Below are positions 37,127 through 44,221 of a stretch of DNA of 64,000 nt, in pieces (the first letter of the stretch is position 1; each line of letters opens with the position of its first letter). The stretch is from Azoarcus sp. DD4 (GTDB taxonomy: Bacteria; Pseudomonadota; Gammaproteobacteria; Burkholderiales; Rhodocyclaceae). The notes beneath the pieces were generated by a model that was given only the letters and a program-made list of their open reading frames with translations, did not search any database and was not told the origin of the DNA. The position numbers and the translations under genes were made by a program. Location: assembly GCF_006496635.1 (NCBI RefSeq), contig NZ_CP022958.1:5332001-5396000 (forward strand), written 5' to 3'.

Positions 37127-38153
37127 GGCGGCCTCCTTTGCGATTGAGGGTTTCGAAGGCCAGCAGCGCGACGAAGAGCGCGCCCTGCAGCACCAGGGTG
37201 GCGGCGTCGGGCAGGTCGATGCGGCGCTGCAGCAGGCTGCCGGAAGCGCCGATGCCGCCCACCAGCAGCGCACAGGCGACGATGCCCAGCGGGTTGTGGC
37301 GGGCGGCGAAGGACACCAGGATGCCGGCGTAGCCGTAGCCGGCCAGCACCGCCGCATTGGCGCTGCCATGCACCGCCGCCACCTCCAGCATGCCGGCCAG
37401 CCCGGCCGCGCCGCCGCCAAGCAGGCAGGCGGCGAGGATCAGCCGGCCGACCGGCAGGCCGGCCATGGCCGCCGCGCGCGGGTTGCCGCCGACCACGCCG
37501 ACGGCGAAGCCGAACACCGTGCGCCGGGTGAGACACCAGGCCAGCACGCAGCAGAGCACCCCCCAGGCCAGACCCCAATGCACATCCAGGCCGGGCAGCG
37601 CGCCCAGCATCAGGCTGTCGGCCAGCGGCAGGGTGGAAGGTTTGTTGAGGCTGGCCGGATCGCGCAGCGCGCCTTCGACCAGGAAATTGAAGACGGCGAT
37701 GGCGATGTAGGCCAGCAGCAGGCTGGAGATCGTCTCGTTGATGCCGCGCGCGTGACGCAGCCAGGCCGACAGCGCGATCCAGCCGCCGCCGACGGCGCAG
37801 GCCGCCAGCGCCATCGCCAGCTGCACCGCCGGCGCCGGCAGGCCGGACAGGGCCGGCGGCACCACCGCCGCGGCCAGCGCGCCGACCGCGAAGGCGCCCT
37901 CGCCGCCGATGATCACCAGCCCGGCCCGCGCCGGCAGCGCCACGCACAGCGCGGTGAGCATCAGCGGCGCTGCGCGCGACAGCGTGTTCTGCCAGGCGAA
38001 GACGGAACCGTAGGCGCCCTCCACCACCAGGCCGAGCGCCGCCAGCGCCGGATAGCCCTGCAACGCGAGGAAAAGCGCGAACATCGCCGCGGCGAAAGCG
38101 ATCGCCGCGGTGACCGGGGCCACCGGCATGAAGAAGGCGCGAACGGCATGCAT
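37119..38153 (-). CDS. ABC importer permease, first subunit (BPD_transp_2 family)
   Basis: A 344-residue multi-pass inner-membrane protein resembling NupP/YufP-type permeases. Motifs include LPARAGLVIIGGEGAFAVGAL, RGINETISSLLLAYIA and VVGGNPRAAAMAGLPV, the cytosolic coupling region. It starts 15 bp after the binding-protein stop and overlaps the second permease by eight bases. Confidence 0.92.
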   Translation of the reverse strand: MHAVRAFFMPVAPVTAAIAFAAAMFALFLALQGYPALAALGLVVEGAYGSVFAWQNTLSRAAPLMLTALCVALPARAGLVIIGGEGAFAVGALAAAVVPPALSGLPAPAVQLAMALAACAVGGGWIALSAWLRHARGINETISSLLLAYIAIAVFNFLVEGALRDPASLNKPSTLPLADSLMLGALPGLDVHWGLAWGVLCCVLAWCLTRRTVFGFAVGVVGGNPRAAAMAGLPVGRLILAACLLGGGAAGLAGMLEVAAVHGSANAAVLAGYGYAGILVSFAARHNPLGIVACALLVGGIGASGSLLQRRIDLPDAATLVLQGALFVALLAFETLNRKGGRRV

Positions 38154-38168
38154 GGTCGTATCCGGCGC

Positions 38169-39299
38169 TCAGACCTGGCCGATCACGCCGTCGACCAGGT
38201 AGTTCATGCTCTCCAGCAACGGATCCTGCTGACCCAGCGCCTTGCCCGCGGCCAGCACCGTCTTGCCGGAGTTGTCGAGCAGCGGGCCCTTGAAGATCAC
38301 GAAGTCGCCCTTGAGCATCGCCGCCTTGACGCCATCCGCCTGCGCCCGCGCTGCCGCCGGCACCGCCGGACCGAAGGGCGACAGCTTGACGAAGCCGTCC
38401 TTGAGGCCGCCGCGCAGGAAATTCACCATGGGTTTGCCCTCGACCGCAGCCTTGACCAGCTGGGTGTAGGGTGTCTGCCAGTCCCACTCTGCACCGGTCA
38501 GGTAGCCCCTGGGCGCCAGCGCGGCCTGGCTGGCGTGGTAGCCGCAGCTGAACGCGCCACGCCGTTCGGCGGTCTCGACGATCACCTTGGGGCTGTCCAC
38601 ATGACAGCTGAGCACGTCGACACCCTGGTCGATCAGGCTGTTCGCGGCTTCCGCCTCCTTCACCGGCAGCGACCAGTCGCCGGTGAACACCACCCGCAAG
38701 GTGGCCGTCGGATTGACGGAGCGCGCCCCCAGCAGGAAGGCGTTGATATTGCGCAGCACCTGCGGAATGGGCTTGGCGGCGATGAAGCCGAGCTTGCCGG
38801 TCTTGCTCGCCGAAGCGGCGGCGATACCGTCAAGGTACTGGCATTCGTCGATGTAACCGAAGAAGCTGCCGACGTTGGCCGGGTGCTTGCCGGCGGTCCA
38901 CAACCCGCCGCAGTGGGCGAAGCGCACCTTGGGGTATTTCTCCGCCATCTTCAACACGTGCGGATCGAAGTAGCCGAAGGAAGTTGCGAAGATCAGCGTG
39001 GCGCCATCCTGCACGATCATCGCCTCCATCGTCTTCTGCACCGCGACCGTCTCCGGCACCTTTTCTTCCTCTATCACCTTCACGCCGGGCAGCTTCTTGA
39101 TGACCGCCGCAGCCTGGGCCTGCGCCTGGTTGTAGCCGAAGTCGTCGCGCGGGCCGACGTAGATCACGCCGACCACAAGCTTGTCGGCCGCCTGCGCGCT
39201 GCCGATGCCGAAGGGCAGACTGTGGGCGATCCCGGCTGCGGCACCGGCGCCGAGCACGCGGAGGACATCGCGACGGGTGGTCTGTCTGGACTGGCTCAT
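38169..39299 (-). CDS. BMP-family substrate-binding protein of the ABC importer, Tat-type signal
   Basis: A 376-residue periplasmic binding protein of the BMP (Med/TmpC) family, most known members of which bind nucleosides or purines. The N-terminus (TTRRDVLRVLGAGAAAG, cleaved near AQA-AD at about residue 38) is a Tat-type signal instead of the common lipobox. The mature part has VGVIYVGPRDDFGYNQAQA, TLIFATSFGYFDP and the Trp/Asp-rich hinge (TGAEWDWQTPYTQ). Its position between an allophanate hydrolase gene and permease genes suggests a urea-derivative ligand such as biuret or triuret; this is inferred from context only. Confidence 0.9.
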   Translation of the reverse strand: MSQSRQTTRRDVLRVLGAGAAAGIAHSLPFGIGSAQAADKLVVGVIYVGPRDDFGYNQAQAQAAAVIKKLPGVKVIEEEKVPETVAVQKTMEAMIVQDGATLIFATSFGYFDPHVLKMAEKYPKVRFAHCGGLWTAGKHPANVGSFFGYIDECQYLDGIAAASASKTGKLGFIAAKPIPQVLRNINAFLLGARSVNPTATLRVVFTGDWSLPVKEAEAANSLIDQGVDVLSCHVDSPKVIVETAERRGAFSCGYHASQAALAPRGYLTGAEWDWQTPYTQLVKAAVEGKPMVNFLRGGLKDGFVKLSPFGPAVPAAARAQADGVKAAMLKGDFVIFKGPLLDNSGKTVLAAGKALGQQDPLLESMNYLVDGVIGQV

Positions 39300-39359
39300 T
39301 TCCTTGCTCCCTCTCTGTTTGGTGAGAAATCGGTGGGGACTGCGTCCGCCGCCGGCTGA

Positions 39360-41171
39360 TCAGGCCAGCGCCTGTGTCCGCAGGTAGTTGCGCCAGCCAC
39401 CGCTGGCGCTGATGTCCTGCGCACTGCTCGCCGCGAGGCCTTCGCAGATGAAACCCTTGAGCTCGCGCCCGCCCTCCAGCACCACGGTGCCGATGGCCAA
39501 TGGCGCCGGGATCAGCGCAACGAAACTGCCGAAGTGACGGGCAGGCAATTCCCATACCTCTACTTCGATGGCCGCGCCGCCCGACGCCACGCGGACGAGG
39601 CCGGGCTTGGGCGGCGTCGTGCCCGGCAGCGCGAACAAGCGGTATTCCGGCGCCGTGCGGGTGGTTTCCAGCAGGCGGGCATTACGTTCGACGAGCTGCC
39701 AGTTGAGCGGCAATCCGCTCAGGTGGGCGCCGACGACCACCAGCCGCACGGTCGGTTCGCTGCCGGGCAGCGGCGGCAAGGGCGTCGTGCGGCGGGGCGG
39801 TTCGAGCGTGCCGGTGCCGAGCCGGGTGTGCAGCAGGGGCTCCCACCGGCGCGCCAGCTCGGCCAGGCGGTGGTCGGCGCCGCTCGGGCCGATCAGGGTC
39901 ACCCCGGCCGGCAGGCCGTCGCCGCGGAACGGCCCGGGCACGGCCAGCGCGCACAGACGCAGCAGATTGACGAAGTTGGTGTAGCGACCGAGATGGGTGT
40001 TGCACTCGATCGGGCTGCGCGCGATCTGCTCGCGGGTGTAGAAGGCCGGCATGGTCGGTACCAGCAGCAGGTCGATCTTGTCGAACTGTGCCTGACACTG
40101 CGCCTGCAGTTCGGCCAGGCGGTACTGGCCGCGGAAGGCATCGGCGGCCGAGAAGCAGTCGGCGCGGCCGATGATCGCGGCTACATGGCGATCCATGCTG
40201 GCGCGATGTTCGTCGAGGAAGCTGCCGAGCGCCACCCGCCGTTCGGCCACCCACGGCCCCTCGTAAAGCAGGGCCGAGACCTCGTGGAAGGGCGTCATGT
40301 CTATCATCTCGACGCGTATTCCGGCGCGTTCGCCGAGGCGCGAAAGCGCGAGCGAGAACGCTTGCCAGGCCGCCGCATCGAGCTCCTTCTTCAGCTCGAT
40401 CGGCACGCCCACCACCAGCGGCTGGTGGTCGGGGCCGAGCGGCAGCACCGGCTGCGCACCGTAGGCAAAGCGGCCCAGCACCCGCCAGGCGTCGGCCACG
40501 GTGTGGGCGAACACCGACACGCAATCGAGCGAACGGCACGCCGGAAACACACCCTCGTTGCTCACCAGGCCGGGCGTGGGCTTGAGTCCGACCAGATTGC
40601 AGCAGCCGGCCGGGATGCGGCCGGAGCCGGCGGTGTCGGTGCCGAGCGCAAAGGCGACCAGGCCGCGCGCGGTGACCGCGGCCGAACCGGAGCTGGAACC
40701 GCCCGAGATGTAGCGCGCGTCGAAGGGATTGCTGACCTCGCCATAGGGCGAGCGGGTACCGACCAGACCGGTGGCGAACTGGTCGAGGTTGGTCTTGCCC
40801 ACCATCAGCGCGCCGGCCGCCTCCAGGCTTTCTACCGCCGCCGCCGAACGGCGCGGCATGTAGCTGAAGGCGGGGCAGGCCGCGGTCGTCGGCAGACCGG
40901 CGACGTCGATGTTGTCCTTGACCGCGAAGGGCACGCCGAGCAGGGGGAAGCGTTCCAGCGCACGATCCGGTCCGTCGCGCAGTGCTGCCGCCAGCTCGGC
41001 CGCGCGGGCCCGCAGGCGCTCGGCCGGTGCAGTGCAGATCCACATTGCCGGATCGACCGCGGCAGCGATGCGCGCCAATACTGCCTCGACCACCTGCTCC
41101 GGTCGCTGCACACCGCTGCGATAGGCCTCCAGCAAACCCTCGACGGTGAGTACTTGCGGCATGGCTGGCAT
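39360..41171 (-). CDS. atzF: Allophanate hydrolase (AtzF type)
   Basis: Amidase-signature enzyme of 603 residues that hydrolyses allophanate, releasing ammonia and CO2. The Ser-cisSer-Lys triad is K85 (PFAVKDNIDV), S159 (ISGGSSSGSAAV) and S183 (TDTAGSGRIPA), each six positions before the numbering I recall for AtzF of Pseudomonas sp. ADP (K91, S165, S189). The C-terminal about 150 residues form the second domain of the full-length AtzF type (LPLNWQLVERNARLLETT, GTTPPKPGLVRV). No biotin-carboxylase partner is present, so this is not a urea amidolyase. ATG 41171 has GAGGG; first gene of the operon. Confidence 0.93.
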   Translation of the reverse strand: MPAMPQVLTVEGLLEAYRSGVQRPEQVVEAVLARIAAAVDPAMWICTAPAERLRARAAELAAALRDGPDRALERFPLLGVPFAVKDNIDVAGLPTTAACPAFSYMPRRSAAAVESLEAAGALMVGKTNLDQFATGLVGTRSPYGEVSNPFDARYISGGSSSGSAAVTARGLVAFALGTDTAGSGRIPAGCCNLVGLKPTPGLVSNEGVFPACRSLDCVSVFAHTVADAWRVLGRFAYGAQPVLPLGPDHQPLVVGVPIELKKELDAAAWQAFSLALSRLGERAGIRVEMIDMTPFHEVSALLYEGPWVAERRVALGSFLDEHRASMDRHVAAIIGRADCFSAADAFRGQYRLAELQAQCQAQFDKIDLLLVPTMPAFYTREQIARSPIECNTHLGRYTNFVNLLRLCALAVPGPFRGDGLPAGVTLIGPSGADHRLAELARRWEPLLHTRLGTGTLEPPRRTTPLPPLPGSEPTVRLVVVGAHLSGLPLNWQLVERNARLLETTRTAPEYRLFALPGTTPPKPGLVRVASGGAAIEVEVWELPARHFGSFVALIPAPLAIGTVVLEGGRELKGFICEGLAASSAQDISASGGWRNYLRTQALA

Positions 41172-41184
41172 CGTCGCCCTCTTC

Positions 41185-41220
41185 TTGGATTCAAGATGGA
41201 ATACAAGAAGCAATATCCAA
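41185..41220. promoter_or_regulatory. Inverted-repeat operator candidate upstream of atzF (right copy)
   Basis: TTGGAT (41185-41190) and ATCCAA (41215-41220) bracket a segment that on the minus strand carries a central TTGTATTCC, similar in layout to the TTGGAT...TTGTATAC...ATCCA repeat at 30273. It begins 13 bp upstream of the atzF ATG, a position suited to repression. It is a candidate site for the GntR/FCD regulator. Confidence 0.55.
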
Positions 41221-41379
41221 GCCACGGCACTTCCTGAGCCCGTTCCCCTTGATTGGCGCGCATTTGTTGCATATCGGAAGACAGGCGGCGGCGTGGCCAT
41301 GCACCACCGCGGGGAAAATCCGCGCCCCCCGCCCCGGAACAGGGCGCGCCGGACGGGGCTGCAGCGCCGCGCCGCACGT

Positions 41380-41408
41380 TTGACTTTTGCCCGGCGCAGC
41401 GCTACTTT
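41380..41408 (+). promoter_or_regulatory. Promoter of metX-metW
   Basis: TTGACT (41380-41385) and TACTTT (41403-41408) are separated by exactly 17 bp. The predicted start near 41415 falls just before the first riboswitch helix. Confidence 0.75.
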
Positions 41409-41416
41409 TCGGCCAC

Positions 41417-41475
41417 CTAGCGCCGATTTGAACCACAGCTTGCGGGCGCTCAATAAATCCGGCTAAAGCGAGGGC
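41417..41475 (+). promoter_or_regulatory. SAM-II riboswitch upstream of metX
   Basis: SAM-binding leader of the methionine gene metX. Helix P1 pairs AGCGCC (41419-41424) with GGCGCT (41445-41450). Its loop carries the conserved GATTTGAACC and GCTTGC, and downstream lie CAATAAAT, GGCTAAAG and GAGGG in the order and spacing of SAM-II RNAs from alphaproteobacterial metA/metX leaders. GGCT (41461-41464) is the expected pseudoknot strand. SAM binding should lower metX expression. Unlike leaders in which GAGGG is the ribosome-binding site, the metX ATG is 55 bases further and a terminator intervenes. Confidence 0.92.
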
Positions 41476-41476
41476 G

Positions 41477-41511
41477 ACCCAGTCCGCGTTTTCCAGCCGG
41501 CTGGGTTTTTT
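41477..41511 (+). terminator. Intrinsic terminator between the SAM-II riboswitch and metX
   Basis: ACCCAGTC (41477-41484) pairs with GGCTGGGT (41499-41506), one G-T pair included, followed by a T-tract (41506-41511, then G and five T). The 3' arm overlaps AGCCGG (41495-41500), the complement of CCGGCT in the riboswitch (41459-41464). An antiterminator is therefore possible when SAM is absent. Confidence 0.85.
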
Positions 41512-41529
41512 GTTTTTCACGCAAAGATC

Positions 41530-42657
41530 ATGACCGAACCCCAATCCGTCGGGATCGTGACGCCACAGACGGCGCACTTCGCCGAGCCGCTGGCGCTGCG
41601 CAGCGGCGGCACGCTCGCCGACTACGACCTGGTCTATGAAACCTATGGCGAACTCAACGCCGCGCGCAGCAACGCGGTGCTGGTCTGCCACGCCCTGTCC
41701 GGCTCGCACCACGTCGCCGGCGTGTATGCGGACGACACGCGCAACGTCGGCTGGTGGGACAACCTGATTGGCCCCGGCAAGCCGCTCGACACGCGCAAGT
41801 TCTTCGTCATCGGGGTGAACAACCTCGGCGGCTGCTACGGCAGCACCGGGCCAGGTTCGATCAATCCTGCCACCGGCAAGCCCTGGGGCGCCGACTTCCC
41901 CTTCGTCACGGTGGAAGACTGGGTGGATGCGCAGGCGCGGCTGGCCGACCGCCTCGGCATCGCCCGCTTCGCCGCCATTGTCGGCGGCAGCCTGGGCGGC
42001 ATGCAGGCGCTGTCGTGGGCACTGCAGTATCCGGAGCGCGTCGGCCACGCCGCGGTGATCGCCTCGGCGCCCAAGCTCACCGCGCAGAACATCGCCTTCA
42101 ACGAGGTCGCCCGCCAGGCCATCCTCACCGATCCCGAATTCCACGGCGGCCACTACTACGAGCACGGCGTGGTGCCGGCCCGCGGCCTGAAACTGGCACG
42201 CATGATTGGCCACATCACCTACCTGTCCGACGATTCGATGGGCGAGAAATTCGGCCGCAGCCTGCGCCACGGCAAGGCGGTATACAGCTACGACGTCGAA
42301 TTCGAGATCGAGTCCTACCTGCGCTACCAGGGCGACAAGTTCGCCGGCTACTTCGACGCCAACACCTACCTGCTGACGACCAAGACGCTGGACTACTTCG
42401 ACCCGGCCTTCGAACATGGCGGCAACCTCAACGCCGCCCTCGCCCGCGCCAGCGCCGACTTCCTGGTGGTGTCCTTCACCACCGACTGGCGCTTCTCGCC
42501 GGCGCGCTCGCACGAGATCGTTTACGCCCTGCTGCACAACCGCCGCAACGTCAGCTACGCGGAGATCGACTGCCCGGCCGGGCACGACTCCTTCCTGCTC
42601 GACGACCCGCAATACCACGCGCTGCTCAGCGCCTGGTTCGACCGCATCGAGGTGTGA
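41530..42657 (+). CDS. metX: MetX, homoserine O-acyltransferase
   Basis: Acylates homoserine (acetyl- or succinyl-CoA) as the committed step of methionine synthesis. The 375-residue alpha/beta-hydrolase has the nucleophile elbow GGSLGGMQAL, the early segment VLVCHALSGSHHVAG, WWDNLIGPGKPLDT and the catalytic His in CPAGHDSFL. In Rhodocyclales-type MetX the acyl donor is often succinyl-CoA, which is not decided here. metW follows after one base. SAM-II riboswitch and terminator control are predicted. Confidence 0.96.
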   Translation: MTEPQSVGIVTPQTAHFAEPLALRSGGTLADYDLVYETYGELNAARSNAVLVCHALSGSHHVAGVYADDTRNVGWWDNLIGPGKPLDTRKFFVIGVNNLGGCYGSTGPGSINPATGKPWGADFPFVTVEDWVDAQARLADRLGIARFAAIVGGSLGGMQALSWALQYPERVGHAAVIASAPKLTAQNIAFNEVARQAILTDPEFHGGHYYEHGVVPARGLKLARMIGHITYLSDDSMGEKFGRSLRHGKAVYSYDVEFEIESYLRYQGDKFAGYFDANTYLLTTKTLDYFDPAFEHGGNLNAALARASADFLVVSFTTDWRFSPARSHEIVYALLHNRRNVSYAEIDCPAGHDSFLLDDPQYHALLSAWFDRIEV

Positions 42658-42658
42658 G

Positions 42659-43246
42659 ATGGCGGCCTATCGCTACGACTACGACGTGATTGCGCAGTGG
42701 ATCGCCCCCGGCGAGAAGGTGCTGGACCTCGGCTGCGGCGACGGCAGCCTGCTCAAGCACCTGATCGCGGTACGTCAGGTGCAGGGCTACGGCGTCGAGA
42801 ACGATCCCGACAAGCTGATCGCCTGCGTGAAGAACGGGGTGAACGCGATCCAGGTCGATATGGAAAACGGCTTGTCCGGCTTCGAGGACGGCTTCTTCGA
42901 CCACGTCATCATGAGCCTGTCGCTGCAGGCGATGCACAACACCCAGGGCATCCTCGCCGAGATGCTGCGCGTCGGCCGCGAAGCGGTGGTGAGCTTTCCC
43001 AACTTCGGCTACTGGCGCCACCGCCAAAGCATCCTCAACGGCCGCATGCCGGTGTCGGAAAGCCTGCCGCACCAGTGGTTCAACACTCCCAACGTGCGCT
43101 TCTTCACCATCGCCGACTTCGACGCGCTGTGCGAGCTGAACGGCATCGCGGTGCGCGAGCGGCTGGCCTTCGACGAGGGCAAGATCGTGGTGGAAGAGCC
43201 CAACTTCCTCGCCAGCGTGGCGGTATACCGGCTGGGCCGCGACTGA
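42659..43246 (+). CDS. metW: MetW, methionine biosynthesis protein
   Basis: A 195-residue methyltransferase-fold protein that accompanies MetX and is needed for its full activity in several proteobacteria. KVLDLGCGDGSLLKHL is motif I; FDHVIMSLSLQAMHNTQGIL and SFPNFGYWRHRQSI are diagnostic of MetW. The ATG is one base after the metX stop. Confidence 0.96.
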   Translation: MAAYRYDYDVIAQWIAPGEKVLDLGCGDGSLLKHLIAVRQVQGYGVENDPDKLIACVKNGVNAIQVDMENGLSGFEDGFFDHVIMSLSLQAMHNTQGILAEMLRVGREAVVSFPNFGYWRHRQSILNGRMPVSESLPHQWFNTPNVRFFTIADFDALCELNGIAVRERLAFDEGKIVVEEPNFLASVAVYRLGRD

Positions 43247-43273
43247 TCGTCGGGCCGCGGCCAGACCGCGCCT

Positions 43274-44080
43274 TCAGCCTGCCGGGATCAGCCGCTGGCC
43301 GCGGCGGAAGGCATCGGTGAAGCGGTCCAGGCCGTGGCTGCCGCCGTTGACCAGCCGGCGCGCGTGGCGCAGGTCGTCGGCCAGCAGGGCCTGCTTGATA
43401 GCGATCTCCTTGTCCTTCAGGAAGGCCGCCAGCAACCGGCCGGCGATCGCCGCGTCGGAGGCGAGTTCCGGCTCGTCGATCAGGCGCTTGCCCAGGCCGA
43501 GCAGCTCGCCGTAGCGCTGGTAGTTGAAGCGGCCGGTGAGCTGGACGTAGCCACGGCCGCGGAAACGCTCGCCGTCCGGCGTGCCCTGGTTACCGAGGTC
43601 GCGCCGGTTGTCGTAGAGATCGAAGGGATGGCCGCGCGGCGAGGTATTGAAGCGCGAGCGGCCCTCGGCCACCGGCTCGAAGCTCTCGGTCTCGGCCCGT
43701 ATCGTCGCCAGCGCCATCAGCACCATGGGCTGGTCGGTCAGGCCGCGCTCGCTGAGCGCGGCGCACACCGGCGGCAGGTTCTCGCGGATGTTGCCGATGG
43801 GGGTGGCCGGGAACATGCCCGACACCGCCTGCACTCTCACCCCGGGCATCACGTCGGGCCAAACGTCTTCCTTCTTCTCCAGCCCGAGCGCGGTCAGCGA
43901 GCGCGGACCGGCGATGCCGTCGGCCAGCAAGCCTTCGCTGAGCTGGAAGGCCATCAAGGCGGCCTCGGTGCCGCCGCCGAAATCGCCGTCCATCTTGCCG
44001 GGATCGAAGCCCTTCTCCTTCAAGGTCTTCTGCAGGCGCTTGACCGCCGCGCCGCTCATGCCGCGTTTCAGCACCGTCAT
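43274..44080 (-). CDS. Peptidoglycan-binding domain plus GH19-like muralytic/chitinase enzyme
   Basis: A 268-residue protein. Residues 3-65 are a PG_binding_1 domain (KRGMSGAAVKRLQKTLKEKG, MDGDFGGGTEAALMAFQ), and about 95-260 are a GH19/lysozyme-like domain with the catalytic Glu expected in IRAETESFEP and the GH19 block FRGRGYVQLTGRFNYQRYG. No signal peptide is seen, a feature of phage endolysins that need a holin or other exit, but no phage genes adjoin it. It is convergent with metW (27 bp). Role could be cell-wall turnover or an ancient phage remnant. Confidence 0.85.
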   Translation of the reverse strand: MTVLKRGMSGAAVKRLQKTLKEKGFDPGKMDGDFGGGTEAALMAFQLSEGLLADGIAGPRSLTALGLEKKEDVWPDVMPGVRVQAVSGMFPATPIGNIRENLPPVCAALSERGLTDQPMVLMALATIRAETESFEPVAEGRSRFNTSPRGHPFDLYDNRRDLGNQGTPDGERFRGRGYVQLTGRFNYQRYGELLGLGKRLIDEPELASDAAIAGRLLAAFLKDKEIAIKQALLADDLRHARRLVNGGSHGLDRFTDAFRRGQRLIPAG

Positions 44081-44221
44081 GATCGTCTCCCCCGCTGGTT
44101 ATGCCGTCTGCGCCGAAGCCGGCGGCTCAACCCACTATAGGCGACGGCACCGGATTTATCATGCGGTGAGCATCCGTGGCTCCCCCTATACTGAATTACC
44201 CCGCGCAGCCGAGAACGGCAC

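Noticed and set aside
38169..39299. Nucleoside uptake as the role of the BMP-type importer
   Set aside because: This is the usual BMP function, but every metabolic gene in the operon acts on urea-type amides and no nucleoside hydrolase or phosphorylase is present. It remains possible but less likely.
39360..41171. Glu-tRNA(Gln) amidotransferase subunit A
   Set aside because: The amidase core is shared, but the extra C-terminal AtzF domain, exact triad offsets and lack of gatB/gatC point to allophanate hydrolase.
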